DNA from: Candidatus Dadabacteria bacterium
GTDB lineage: Bacteria; Desulfobacterota_D; UBA1144; Nemesobacterales; Nemesobacteraceae
Length of the DNA: 64,000 nt
NCBI GenBank assembly: GCA_026705445.1
Contig: JAPPAR010000019.1
Coordinates: forward strand, 124,001 to 188,000
Reading direction: 5' to 3'
Of this stretch, positions 9,180-17,584 are shown one piece after another; position 1 is the first letter of the stretch; each line of letters begins with the position of its first letter. Made by a program: the position numbers and the translations under genes. Below the pieces are notes generated by a model, which saw only the letters and a program-made list of their open reading frames with translations, ran no database searches and was not told where the DNA came from.

Positions 9180-9986
9180 CTAATTGAGATGTATGAGCAC
9201 CTCTTCAACCCTGCTCACATCGATTACCGGTTTTATGATGGCCTTTTGAAGTCCTTTGTCCGGCTCAATTCTTATTACGGTTCCTATAACAATATTTTTT
9301 GGGAAAACATTGTCTTTTCCGGATGATATGATCTTGTCTCCGACTATAATATCTTCCTCTTGCTCAATGTACTTCATAACGTAATGGTTTCCCGCTCCGG
9401 CAACTATGCCTCGTGTACGGCTCCTTTGTACAAGTGCATCCGCCACACTTGAGGGATTCGTCATTAGCATTACCAAGGAGGTTTTTTCATTTACCGAGTG
9501 CACGGTTCCTATGGCCCTGACGTTATTAAGCACCGGGGCCCCCTCATTTATCCCGGAAGACGATCCTTTGTCTATTATAAGGAAGCCAGGCCCCACCAGC
9601 GAAGGACTGCTCCCTATGACCCTTGCTCCCACCACTTCTCCCTTAAAGGAACTTCTATAGTTAAGAAGACTTCTTAACCTTTCATTCTCAAGTCTTATTT
9701 CCGTTAGCATCAACTCTTGCGCTTCCATTTCCTGTAGCTTTGCTTTCAGGCGGGAATTTTCAACGCTTGTATCGACGAGGTCGATATAATGGTCCCAGTA
9801 GTATCTCACGCCATCTTTAACGTAGTTTGCGAAAGCGCCGGAGCCGTAGTTAATGCTAAGCATCAACTTTGTTGTGTAATTGTTTTCTTTCTTTGCCAAG
9901 CCAAAAGTGACGGGCAATAGATGAATTAGAACAATTATGAGGATAAAGGACAGAAATAGCTGATTTTTGCTAAAAAACTTCTTCAT
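9180..9986 (-). CDS. mreC: Cell shape-determining protein MreC
   Basis: Periplasmic scaffold of the elongasome (268 residues). An N-terminal membrane helix (about 9-28) is followed by a coiled-coil (about 70-110, rich in Leu/Glu/Lys) and the beta-barrel MreC core. The core has SSSGINEGAPVLN and a later glycine-rich strand pattern (VVGARVIGSSPS). It follows mreB after a 225-base gap and precedes mreD by 27 bases. Confidence 0.93.
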   Translation of the reverse strand: MKKFFSKNQLFLSFILIIVLIHLLPVTFGLAKKENNYTTKLMLSINYGSGAFANYVKDGVRYYWDHYIDLVDTSVENSRLKAKLQEMEAQELMLTEIRLENERLRSLLNYRSSFKGEVVGARVIGSSPSLVGPGFLIIDKGSSSGINEGAPVLNNVRAIGTVHSVNEKTSLVMLMTNPSSVADALVQRSRTRGIVAGAGNHYVMKYIEQEEDIIVGDKIISSGKDNVFPKNIVIGTVIRIEPDKGLQKAIIKPVIDVSRVEEVLIHLN

Positions 9987-10211
9987 TAAGTTTTCCTATT
10001 CGGTCGGAAATACTTAATTTCGATTTTCACAAGTGGCGGGAAGAATCACGTCCACGTTATAATGACAGCCATTGCAAGAGCTTACGGGATATTAAAACAA
10101 AAAACCGTTGTTAAACCACTGTAACACAAAACAATTCAGATTGCAAGGGGCAGTCCGTCTTGAAGCTGATTGTGAGAACGGAATCTAACTGATATCACGG
10201 GTTTTCTATAA

Positions 10212-11252
10212 TTATATAGCGACGGAGGTTAGAAGTTCTATATCTTCGAGAGCTTTTCCGGAACCCATAACGACGCAATCGAGGGGCTGCTCGGCCCTTT
10301 TTATATGTATGCCGGTTTTTTGCTCTATGCGGTTGCGCAGCCCTCTTAGAAGCGAACCGCCTCCGGCTAGCATTATTCCCGACTCAAAGACATCTGCAGA
10401 GAGTTCCGGCGGGGTTTCCTCCAAAGTCTGCATAATTGCATCGACTATCTGGTTTATGGTTTCTTCTACCGCCTCTCCGATTTCTTCCGCGTCAATTGTA
10501 AGCATTGAGGGGACACCGGAAATGTTGTTTCTTCCGGTTACTTTCCATTGCATTTTTCTGCCGCTGTTTATTTCCGGGTGTGCAGAGAACTTTTTCTTAA
10601 GTTCTTCGGCTGTCCTGTGTCCAATTACTATGTTGTGATTTCTTTTCAGCCACAGCTGTATGGCTTCATCCATCTTGTCTCCGCCGGTTTTGATTGATTT
10701 ACTCACAACTATCCCGGACAGTGCGATAACGCCTATTCCCGTGGTACCGCCTCCTATGTCGACCACCATGTTACCCGAGGGTCTATGCACTTCTATCCCA
10801 GACCCTATGGCGGCGCACATTGTTTCCTCAATGAGATATACTCTTCTGGCTCCTGCCGCCTCGGCCGATTCTTTTACGGCTCTTTTCTCTACTTCGGTAA
10901 TCTCAAGGGGAACCGATATTACTACTCTCGGGCGCACGAAGCTTTTTTTATGGCCATTGGATTTTTTTATGAAGTACTCGATCATTTTCTGAGCCGCTTC
11001 GAAATCGGCGATAACACCGTCACGAAGAGGTCTTATGGCCCTGATCGACTCGGGAGTTCTTCCTACCATCTCCCTAGCGTATTTTCCTACAGCGATGAGT
11101 TTTGATTTCTGTCCCGGAATGTTCTGCACCGCTACAACCGATGGTTCGTTAGACACTATCCCTTTGCCTTTGAGGTATACAAGGGTGTTCGCAGTTCCGA
11201 GGTCGATCGCCAGATCGTTTGAAAAATGTTCCAGAAGCTTGTCCAGTATCAT
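10212..11252 (-). CDS. mreB: Bacterial actin homologue MreB
   Basis: Cytoskeletal ATPase (346 residues) that forms membrane-bound filaments orienting the elongation machinery. The actin-fold phosphate loops are plain: DLGTANTLVY near residue 17, the second loop DIGGGTTGIGV around 165, and the adenosine motif AGGGSLLRGL around 300. First gene of the rod operon, with its own promoter upstream. The 225-base space after it (9987-10211) has no gene; I see only a weak TATAAC on the minus strand at 10056-10061. Confidence 0.97.
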   Translation of the reverse strand: MILDKLLEHFSNDLAIDLGTANTLVYLKGKGIVSNEPSVVAVQNIPGQKSKLIAVGKYAREMVGRTPESIRAIRPLRDGVIADFEAAQKMIEYFIKKSNGHKKSFVRPRVVISVPLEITEVEKRAVKESAEAAGARRVYLIEETMCAAIGSGIEVHRPSGNMVVDIGGGTTGIGVIALSGIVVSKSIKTGGDKMDEAIQLWLKRNHNIVIGHRTAEELKKKFSAHPEINSGRKMQWKVTGRNNISGVPSMLTIDAEEIGEAVEETINQIVDAIMQTLEETPPELSADVFESGIMLAGGGSLLRGLRNRIEQKTGIHIKRAEQPLDCVVMGSGKALEDIELLTSVAI

Positions 11253-11359
11253 TATTTACAACTACCTCTTCTTTAAGTTAAACCATAATCAAACCCGAAA
11301 ATACTCGCCTTATGTAATTGTAAACCAGACGAGTCTACGGCTAAATAGTTAACCTCTAA

Positions 11360-11387
11360 ATTATAGCATTTTTTTAAATTATTCAAA
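11360..11387 (-). promoter_or_regulatory. Promoter for the mreB operon
   Basis: On the minus strand a perfect TATAAT (11360-11365) lies 16 bases after TTTGAA (11382-11387), in an AT-rich stretch. The -35 box overlaps the last codons of ygfZ. The predicted leader to the mreB ATG is about 100 bases. Confidence 0.45.
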
Positions 11388-12470
11388 GCGACTATAAAAA
11401 GGCTTTCCTGTTGTTTTTACGGTGTTCGGCGTTTTGTCGGCGAGGTCTTCTCCGCCAACGGATATTTCTCCCTGAAAATCGCGGAATTCCCTCCTTATAT
11501 AGCCGATGGAGATGTTTTTCCCCAGAGTGGGAGAGTATGTTGAAGAGGTTATTTTCCCCACTTTTTTCTCCTTAACCCAAAGCGTGTTTCCTGGTAGTGC
11601 GTTGCCGTCTTGCTGTGCCTCGAAATACGCGAGGTGCCAGTTTACTCTTCCTCTCCACTTTATCCTTGCTATTACTTCCTGTCCCACGTAGCAACCCTTT
11701 TCAAAGTCAAGAGCATCCCATATGCCGGCTTCAATTGGTATGGTGGAGATGTCCATATCCTTTCCGTAAACGGGGATTCCGGCTTCTATTCTCAGGGTTT
11801 CGAGAGCCTCTTGTCCGCAAAGTCCGGGGACCGGTGGATTTTCAAGAAGAAGTTCCCAGATTTTCTTAGCCCCGCGGTTTTCAAAAAGAACGTCAAAACC
11901 GGTTTCTCCCGTTCTGTTGAGCTTCATTAAGGTCGCCTCTCCGCAAGCCCGGTGATCATATTCCTTCATCTGTTTAACGTCGATGCCGAGGCGCTTTTCG
12001 ATTAATTCCCCGCAGCCGGGACCGCAGACGTGAAAAACGCAGTAATCTTCAGTAACGTCGAGCACCTCGGCTTTGTATGAAAGCCTGAATTTGCGGAGAA
12101 GCTCCGCTATGTTCCCGCTCGTGCCGGGTTCTGTATCCATATAGACTGAGTCTTCATTTTTAAAGACCCTCATATCTGAAATCATTTTTCCTTTGGGGGT
12201 AAGTATTGCCGCGTGGGCCCCTGTCCCGGGGGTTTTCTCCTCTACGTCGTTTGTGAGCATTCCCTGCAGGAATTTTATGTGGTCGGCCCCCGACAACATG
12301 AGTTTTCCTCTGCTTGAAATGTCTATAACGCCCACAGATTCTCTTACGGCTTTTGCTTCCCCTTCCGGGTCACCGTAGCTTTTTGGAAGAAAAAATCCGC
12401 CCGTCTCGCCGAATACGGCTCCCTGAGCTGCGTGTCTTTCATAAAGCGGAGTTTTCTTCGCGGATTCCAT
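11379..12470 (-). CDS. ygfZ: YgfZ/GcvT-like folate-binding protein
   Basis: GcvT-fold tetrahydrofolate-dependent protein that helps maintain or repair iron-sulfur enzymes (YgfZ/IBA57 family). The family signature KGCYVGQE is at about residue 260. The N-terminal part resembles aminomethyltransferase (SSRGKLMLSGADHIKFLQG). At about 363 residues it is a little longer than E. coli YgfZ. ATG 12470 is preferred to the in-frame GTG at 12482, though neither has a good Shine-Dalgarno. It stands alone, divergent from trxB. Confidence 0.88.
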   Translation of the reverse strand: MESAKKTPLYERHAAQGAVFGETGGFFLPKSYGDPEGEAKAVRESVGVIDISSRGKLMLSGADHIKFLQGMLTNDVEEKTPGTGAHAAILTPKGKMISDMRVFKNEDSVYMDTEPGTSGNIAELLRKFRLSYKAEVLDVTEDYCVFHVCGPGCGELIEKRLGIDVKQMKEYDHRACGEATLMKLNRTGETGFDVLFENRGAKKIWELLLENPPVPGLCGQEALETLRIEAGIPVYGKDMDISTIPIEAGIWDALDFEKGCYVGQEVIARIKWRGRVNWHLAYFEAQQDGNALPGNTLWVKEKKVGKITSSTYSPTLGKNISIGYIRREFRDFQGEISVGGEDLADKTPNTVKTTGKPFYSRFE

Positions 12471-12592
12471 TAGCGTAAGCACTTGCGGAGCAAGGTTTTG
12501 GCCGCCTCCTTCGTTTGTTTTGTCTCTTGAAAAACCACTGCCTGAATGTAGTATAAAGTCCCTGTTCTAAAAAGAAATTGCAGGAGTGCGAA

Positions 12593-13546
12593 GTGAAAGA
12601 ACTGAAAGAAAGCTACAAGGTGGTCATCATGGGTTCCGGCCCTGCGGGGCTGACCGCGGCTCTCTACACGGCACGAGCGAATCTAGAGCCGCTTGTATTT
12701 GAAGGTCCGGAAGCCGGAGGGCAGCTTACCACGACTACCGATGTTGAGAATTTCCCAGGGTTTCCAAACGGAATCATGGGTCCTGAGCTTATGGATCTTA
12801 TGAGGGAGCAGTCCGAACGTTTCGGGGCACAGTGCGTACAGAAGGTCGTAACTGCCGTCGATTTTTCCAAAAGGCCGTTTCTCGTGTCGACGGAAGACGA
12901 GCAGATACTTGCCTCAACATTCATTATTTCCTCGGGTGCCACGGCAAGGATGCTCGGCCTGCCTTCCGAACGTGAGCTTGTGGGTTACGGGGTTTCCACA
13001 TGCGCCACATGCGACGGATTTTTTTTCAGGGATAAGGAGCTTGTGGTCGTCGGGGGAGGCGACAGCGCCATGGAAGAATCCATCTTCCTTACCAAGTTCG
13101 CAACCCGGGTTACGGTGGTTCACAGACGCGACAAGCTCAGAGCGTCGGTGATAATGCAGCAGCGTGCCAGAGAAAACGAAAAAATAGATTTTATATGGAA
13201 CGGTGTCGTTGAAGATGTTCTGGGTTCAAGGGAGGACGGAGTAACTGGGGTGCGGATAAAGGATGTCGCGACCGGGGAGAGTTACCTTAAGGAGTGTCAG
13301 GGCATGTTCGTAGCGATCGGGCACACTCCCAACAGCGAGATTTTCAAGGGACAGCTTGAAATGGACGATAACGGTTACCTGATTACCAATAACGGTACTT
13401 CCGAAACAAGTGTCGCCGGCGTTTTTGCCGCCGGAGACATACAAGATACAAGATACAAACAGGCTATAACGGCGGCGGGAAGCGGGTGCATGGCGGCTAT
13501 GGACGCGGAAAAGTTCATAGAAGAGCATGGACTTTCCGTGTCTTAG
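12593..13546 (+). CDS. trxB: Thioredoxin reductase
   Basis: FAD-dependent enzyme that reduces thioredoxin with NADPH. FAD-binding GSGPAGLTAAL lies near the N-terminus, the redox-active CATC at residues 137-140, the NADPH-binding GGGDSAMEE follows, and the C-terminal FAD motif is AGDIQD. The GTG at 12593 is chosen because aggag lies 6 bases upstream; a TTG at 12578 would have none. The 317-residue length is standard. Confidence 0.96.
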   Translation: MKELKESYKVVIMGSGPAGLTAALYTARANLEPLVFEGPEAGGQLTTTTDVENFPGFPNGIMGPELMDLMREQSERFGAQCVQKVVTAVDFSKRPFLVSTEDEQILASTFIISSGATARMLGLPSERELVGYGVSTCATCDGFFFRDKELVVVGGGDSAMEESIFLTKFATRVTVVHRRDKLRASVIMQQRARENEKIDFIWNGVVEDVLGSREDGVTGVRIKDVATGESYLKECQGMFVAIGHTPNSEIFKGQLEMDDNGYLITNNGTSETSVAGVFAAGDIQDTRYKQAITAAGSGCMAAMDAEKFIEEHGLSVS

Positions 13547-13548
13547 TC

Positions 13549-13578
13549 TTGGACAAAGAGTTTTTATTCGGTTATACA
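13549..13578 (+). promoter_or_regulatory. Possible promoter for the tRNA-Val/tRNA-Asp pair
   Basis: TTGGAC (13549-13554) and TATACA (13573-13578) are separated by 18 bases, and the -10 ends 26 bases before tRNA-Val. Both boxes are imperfect but well placed. Confidence 0.38.
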
Positions 13579-13604
13579 GATTGCCTGCTTTTTTGGGTTT
13601 TTGC

Positions 13605-13679
13605 GGGCGGTTAGCTCAGCGGGAGAGCACCTGCCTTACAAGCAGGGGGTCACAGGTTCGAATCCTGTACCGCCCACCA
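13605..13679 (+). tRNA. tRNA-Val (anticodon TAC)
   Basis: Complete cloverleaf: acceptor GGGCGGT/ACCGCCC, D-arm GCTC/GAGC, anticodon stem CCTGC/GCAGG around loop CTTACAA (anticodon TAC), T-arm ACAGG TTCGAAT CCTGT. The 3' CCA is encoded. It is paired with tRNA-Asp 12 bases downstream. Confidence 0.97.
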
Positions 13680-13691
13680 TCTGATTTAAAC

Positions 13692-13769
13692 GGGGCCGTA
13701 GTTCAGCCTGGTCAGAACGCTGGCCTGTCAAGCCAGAGGTCGCGGGTTCAAATCCCGTCGGTCCCGCCA
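13692..13769 (+). tRNA. tRNA-Asp (anticodon GTC)
   Basis: Complete cloverleaf: acceptor GGGGCCG/CGGTCCC with one G-U pair, anticodon stem TGGCC-side loop CTGTCAA giving anticodon GTC, T-arm GCGGG TTCAAAT CCCGT. G discriminator and encoded CCA. Probably processed from one transcript with tRNA-Val. Confidence 0.97.
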
Positions 13770-13873
13770 CCCCGATTGAAGAATCGCACGGAATTCCGCT
13801 TAGGGACTAAGGGAGTTTTTAGCTTTTTTATGTATAGTTTTCGTGTCGGAGTCCGCCGCGGGAAATTCGTATC

Positions 13874-15352
13874 TTGGATATTCAAAAACAGATTGAACGC
13901 TTCAAAAAGGGTTACCCCTTCCGCAGGCTCATTCGCCCCGCGACAGTCGGCGACGGCATAAGAAAACTGGAAGAGGATGAGTCCCGGGTGCTTCAGCAGC
14001 AATACGAGGACTTCCTTCCTGAAATTAGTGTGTGCAAATTCGTTCCGGCATCGGGGGCGGCCTCGAGAATGTTTCGGGACCTCAGCATGCTTCGGGAAAC
14101 TTTTTCTTCGGACGAAGCGGCTTTGGATCCCGAAGAGAAAAAGATACTTGAGAAATTCCTCTCAAACGCGGCAAGATTTCCCTTTGCGGACCTTCTTGAG
14201 CAAAGGCTCGGGGAAAAAATAGAAAAGATTGCCTCTTCGGGGAATTTCAGATTTGTTTTCGACACCCTTTTGGGACCCGACGGCCTGGGTTACGGAAATG
14301 TTCCCAAAGGGCTTGTGCCTTTTCATAGCTACGGCGGGGAGCGGAGGACAGCTTTTTGCGAACATTTCAGAGAAGCCATAGGGTATACAAACTCACACGG
14401 TACAGTCTCAATGCATTTTACAATTCCCCCTGCCTTTGCGGAGCGATTCGCTCTGGAGGAGAAGGAGGCGGCTTCTCTTCTGTCCTACGAAGGGGTTTCA
14501 TTTGACGTAACGTACTCGGTTCAGGGTCCCGAAACGGATACAATCGCGGTCGCAATGGACAACACGCCTGTTACTGACGCCGACGGATCTCTGCTCAGAA
14601 GGCCCGCTGGGCACGGAGCGCTGCTGAAGAACCTGAATGAACTTTCCTATGACTGTATTTTCGTAAAGAACATAGATAACGTGGCGAAAGAGGAGCTTCT
14701 CCCCGATACAGTTAAGTGGAAAAAGATCCTGGGGGGAGCTCTCTTCTCTATCCAGAAAAGAGTTTTCCTCTACACAGAAGCTCTTTCTTCCTCCTGGACC
14801 TCTGAGACACTTGAGCGGGAGATAATTTCCTTTTGCCGGGAAAAACTTTTCATGGACCTTTCCCGGGAACTTTCAGGGTTGTCTGGAGCTGGCAGGAGAG
14901 AGTTCTTGTTTCGGACGCTTCACAGGCCCATCAGGGTATGCGGTGTCGTAAAGAACATGGGTGAACCGGGCGGCGGTCCGTTCTGGGTGGAAGGAGAAAG
15001 AGAAAGGGGAGAGTCGCTTCAGATAATTGAAAGTGCCGAGGTTGACCCGGACTCCCCTTCCCAGTGGCATATCTGGGAGAACTCAACCCATTTTAATCCT
15101 GTGGATATTGTCTGCGGAGTAAAGGATTTTAGGGGAGAGAAATTTAATCTGACTGGCTTTGTCGACCCGGAAGCCGGAATTATTACCGAAAAGACCTTAA
15201 GCACAAAAAAGATAAAGGCGCTTGAGCTTCCCGGGCTCTGGAACGGTTCCATGTCCGGGTGGATAACGGTTTTCGTGGAAGTTCCCTCCACAACGTTTAA
15301 TCCCGTGAAAACCGTATGGGACCTTCTGAAGGAGCCCCATCAGGTAGAGTAA
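13874..15352 (+). CDS. DUF4301 family protein
   Basis: A 492-residue cytosolic protein of the DUF4301 family, whose biochemical role is not established. The family mark is FVPASGAASRMF near residue 58, which resembles a nucleotide-sugar or phosphate-binding loop. Other conserved-looking patches are PKGLVPFHSYG and RRPAGHGALLKNLNEL. The start is TTG at 13874, as no ATG fits the conserved N-terminus, and the upstream signal is weak. It ends 36 bases before a mannose-1-phosphate guanylyltransferase. The glycine-rich elements and this neighbour suggest a sugar-nucleotide or sugar-phosphate connection, which is inference only. Confidence 0.8.
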   Translation: MDIQKQIERFKKGYPFRRLIRPATVGDGIRKLEEDESRVLQQQYEDFLPEISVCKFVPASGAASRMFRDLSMLRETFSSDEAALDPEEKKILEKFLSNAARFPFADLLEQRLGEKIEKIASSGNFRFVFDTLLGPDGLGYGNVPKGLVPFHSYGGERRTAFCEHFREAIGYTNSHGTVSMHFTIPPAFAERFALEEKEAASLLSYEGVSFDVTYSVQGPETDTIAVAMDNTPVTDADGSLLRRPAGHGALLKNLNELSYDCIFVKNIDNVAKEELLPDTVKWKKILGGALFSIQKRVFLYTEALSSSWTSETLEREIISFCREKLFMDLSRELSGLSGAGRREFLFRTLHRPIRVCGVVKNMGEPGGGPFWVEGERERGESLQIIESAEVDPDSPSQWHIWENSTHFNPVDIVCGVKDFRGEKFNLTGFVDPEAGIITEKTLSTKKIKALELPGLWNGSMSGWITVFVEVPSTTFNPVKTVWDLLKEPHQVE

Positions 15353-15387
15353 GACTCAGAAGCTGTTCTGTGAACTCGGTTCTCAAA

Positions 15388-16740
15388 ATGCCTAAAGAAA
15401 ATCTTTACTGCCTTATTCTTGCCGGGGGACGGGGAACCAGGCTCTGGCCTCTCTCAAGGCGGTCTTTGCCCAAGCAGTTCCTGACCGTAGACGGGGATGA
15501 ATCACTTCTGCTTGCGACGCTTAAACGTGCCGCCCGTCTTGTCGCTGAAGAAAACATATTTGTTGTGCTTGAGGAAGAACAGCGCCCGCTGATTGAAGAG
15601 AACCTTCGTTCCACGGATTCTCTGGGAAAGATAAAAATTATGACCGAGCCTGTGGGCAGAAACACTGCTCCGGCGATTTTGCTCGGGACTCGAGAGATTG
15701 CCTCAGAAGATGAGAACGCGGTAATAATGGTTTTCCCCTCGGACCATGTGGTCGGGGACGATGAGAATTTCCGTGATCACGTGCGAAGGGCGGTTTCGCT
15801 TGCCGAAGACGACTACATAGTGTGTTTTGGAATCACCCCCTCTGTCCCCGAGACCGGATATGGCTACATCGAGGGAGGGGAGCCGCTTCGCGACGGCGGG
15901 CTTAGAATAAAAAGGTTCGTAGAGAAGCCCAGTGCCGAAGTTGCGAGTGAATACCTGCTTTCAGGAAATTTCTTCTGGAACAGCGGAATGTTCGTTTTCC
16001 GGGCCCGGACCATGATTGGTGAATACGCGGCTTTTTGCCCCGACGTGTATGAGCCGATCCACAAAGCTTCCCGCGGGAAAATCAGCAGGGATGTTTATGA
16101 CGGGCTTCCTTCCGTTCCCGTTGACCGAGCGGTAATGGAGAAGACCTTGCGCGGAGCCGTAATACCGTCTTCTTTTCCGTGGAGCGACGTAGGGTCATGG
16201 CGGCTTTTCTACGAATTTCTCCCGAAAGATTCCGAGGGCAACGTGCTTGAAGGAGACGTAATCCTGAAGGGCACAGAGGATTCCATTGTAAAAAGCGGCT
16301 CGAGGCTTGTCTGCGTATCCGGTCTTCGCAACGTTGCCGTGATTGAAACTAAGGACGCCGTTTTTATCTCTGATCTTGACCGCTCGAATGAGGCGGGCGA
16401 GTTTGCGAAGGAATTAAGAAAGCGGGGAAGGGATGAGGCGGACCGTCCGAAGGTAGTTCACTATCCTTGGGGCAGTAGAGAAGAAATTGAAAAAGGAAAA
16501 CTCTCTAAAGTAACGAAAACAACTGTTTTTCCCGGCAAATCGGTAAGGACGGAGAACACCTCTTCTCAAAACCTACAACTGCTGGTTCTCGAGGGAGAAG
16601 CCCTGATAATCGACGATGAAGGTAGCGATGAACTCTGCCCGGGGCAGACGGTTTTTCTTGAAGACGAGGCAAACTGCGCTGTCGAAAACAAAACAGGGGA
16701 TATTCTGATCATTCTTGAGGTCTTTTCCGTTGTGGGTTGA
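15388..16740 (+). CDS. manC: Mannose-1-phosphate guanylyltransferase with C-terminal cupin remnant
   Basis: Makes GDP-mannose from mannose-1-phosphate and GTP for surface polysaccharides. The N-terminal nucleotidyltransferase domain has the signature LAGGRGTRLWPLSR followed by PKQF. FVEKPSAEVA and FFWNSGMFVF are typical of GMP enzymes. Residues from about 365 form a cupin-like part (HYPWGS, then VLEGEA) resembling the mannose-6-phosphate isomerase domain of bifunctional ManC. It is short and lacks obvious His metal ligands, so isomerase activity is doubtful. ATG 15388 is preferred because the homologous start is MPKENLYC. Confidence 0.92.
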   Translation: MPKENLYCLILAGGRGTRLWPLSRRSLPKQFLTVDGDESLLLATLKRAARLVAEENIFVVLEEEQRPLIEENLRSTDSLGKIKIMTEPVGRNTAPAILLGTREIASEDENAVIMVFPSDHVVGDDENFRDHVRRAVSLAEDDYIVCFGITPSVPETGYGYIEGGEPLRDGGLRIKRFVEKPSAEVASEYLLSGNFFWNSGMFVFRARTMIGEYAAFCPDVYEPIHKASRGKISRDVYDGLPSVPVDRAVMEKTLRGAVIPSSFPWSDVGSWRLFYEFLPKDSEGNVLEGDVILKGTEDSIVKSGSRLVCVSGLRNVAVIETKDAVFISDLDRSNEAGEFAKELRKRGRDEADRPKVVHYPWGSREEIEKGKLSKVTKTTVFPGKSVRTENTSSQNLQLLVLEGEALIIDDEGSDELCPGQTVFLEDEANCAVENKTGDILIILEVFSVVG

Positions 16741-16805
16741 AAAAGACCGGCGGAGCGGAGTTTTGACTCTGTTTTCCGTTGAGTTATGATTTTTTCACCG
16801 AGCGG

Positions 16806-16897
16806 GGAGAGGTGGCCGAGTGGTCGAAGGCGCTCGATTGCTAATCGAGTAAGGGGTGAAAGCCCCTTCGTGGGTTCGAATCCCACTCTCTCCGCCA
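16806..16897 (+). tRNA. tRNA-Ser (anticodon GCT)
   Basis: Long class II tRNA of 92 bases with a variable arm (AAGGGGTGAAAGCCCCTT) and anticodon loop TTGCTAA (GCT) on stem CTCGA/TCGAG. T-arm GTGGG TTCGAAT CCCAC. Acceptor GGAGAGG/TCTCTCC, G discriminator, encoded CCA. The 3' side is followed by a patch with a gene remnant, a common insertion context. Confidence 0.97.
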
Positions 16898-17025
16898 ATC
16901 CAGTCTTGTAGCTTACTAAAAAGAAAAGGTTTGTCTCTGTACAGAAGCCCGCCAAGGGTTAAGCCAGGGCGGACTATCTGCAAGACCGAAGGGTCGTACA
17001 CGCCCTTAAGATTCACAGATTATGT

Positions 17026-17154
17026 TTACGTCCGATGTTTCCGCCAGCATTCCGGTTCCATTCCTAGAATAATGGAACGGGGGTCCGTCAGTGGTTTGCC
17101 ACAGACTGTATACCGGGTTTCATTCCCCCGGTCTGCTTCCTTCCGTTTCCTCAT
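17026..17154 (-). CDS. Small DUF6011-like zinc-ribbon protein
   Basis: A 42-residue reading frame whose C-terminal half, CGKPLTDPRSIILGMEPECW, matches the DUF6011 pattern (CGRPLTDPxS...GxGPxCW) found in small mobile-element and actinobacterial proteins. The usual first Cys of the CxxC pair is missing, so metal binding may be lost. A TATAAT (minus strand, 17162-17167) lies just upstream of ATG 17154 and an agg precedes it. Function unknown. It may be a decaying passenger beside tRNA-Ser. Confidence 0.4.
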   Translation of the reverse strand: MRKRKEADRGNETRYTVCGKPLTDPRSIILGMEPECWRKHRT

Positions 17155-17221
17155 GAAACCTATTATACAAAACCGGGGGCGAGAAAAGAACTGCTTTCTC
17201 CGCCATTGCGTCGTTCGGGAC

Positions 17222-17446
17222 TTATAGGCCAAGCAGCTTTTCCCTGCTTCCGGAAAGACAGGAAACGGGATCGCGCAACTTCAGCAGGTCTTCCGGTGAC
17301 TCCAGGTCTAGATAGATGGAATTGCGCTTCTCGGCGATTTCCCGTGCCAATGTAGTTTTGCCGACTTGGCATGGTCCAAGGAGGGCAGCCGCGGAGACGC
17401 ATTTTACAGCTTCATCAAGTTTGTCCGCAATCCATCTTTCCAGCAT
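17222..17446 (-). pseudogene. Truncated AAA (DUF4143-type) ATPase remnant
   Basis: A 74-residue frame that begins like an AAA_14/DUF4143 ATPase: Walker A GPCQVGKTTLA at about residue 24, then SIYLDLESPEDLLKLRDP. It stops before Walker B. Full members run near 400 residues (compare the complete gene at 58929-60212). No continuation is evident in other frames downstream, so this is a remnant of a deleted gene. It sits between tRNA-Ser and mtaB, with 138 bases of featureless DNA after its start side. Confidence 0.7.
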
Positions 17447-17584
17447 ATGTGCATTTTAGGAGATAGACTCCGAAATTGCAAAGTTTTTTCGTCTGAGGAA
17501 CATAAAACCGATCTTTACTGAATGATGCGGAGATTTTTGTTCAGGGATGGATTGAAGTAGGCAGGATAGCTTCAGGAAGACGGT

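Noticed and set aside
13527-13961. 144-codon frame across tRNA-Val and tRNA-Asp
   Set aside because: It covers two complete tRNAs and has no protein-like composition; the downstream DUF4301 gene explains the rest.
16566-17016. Open frames opposite tRNA-Ser (including one reading GGESGIRTHEGAF)
   Set aside because: These are the familiar false ORFs produced by translating the antisense of a tRNA; the tRNA fold explains the conservation.
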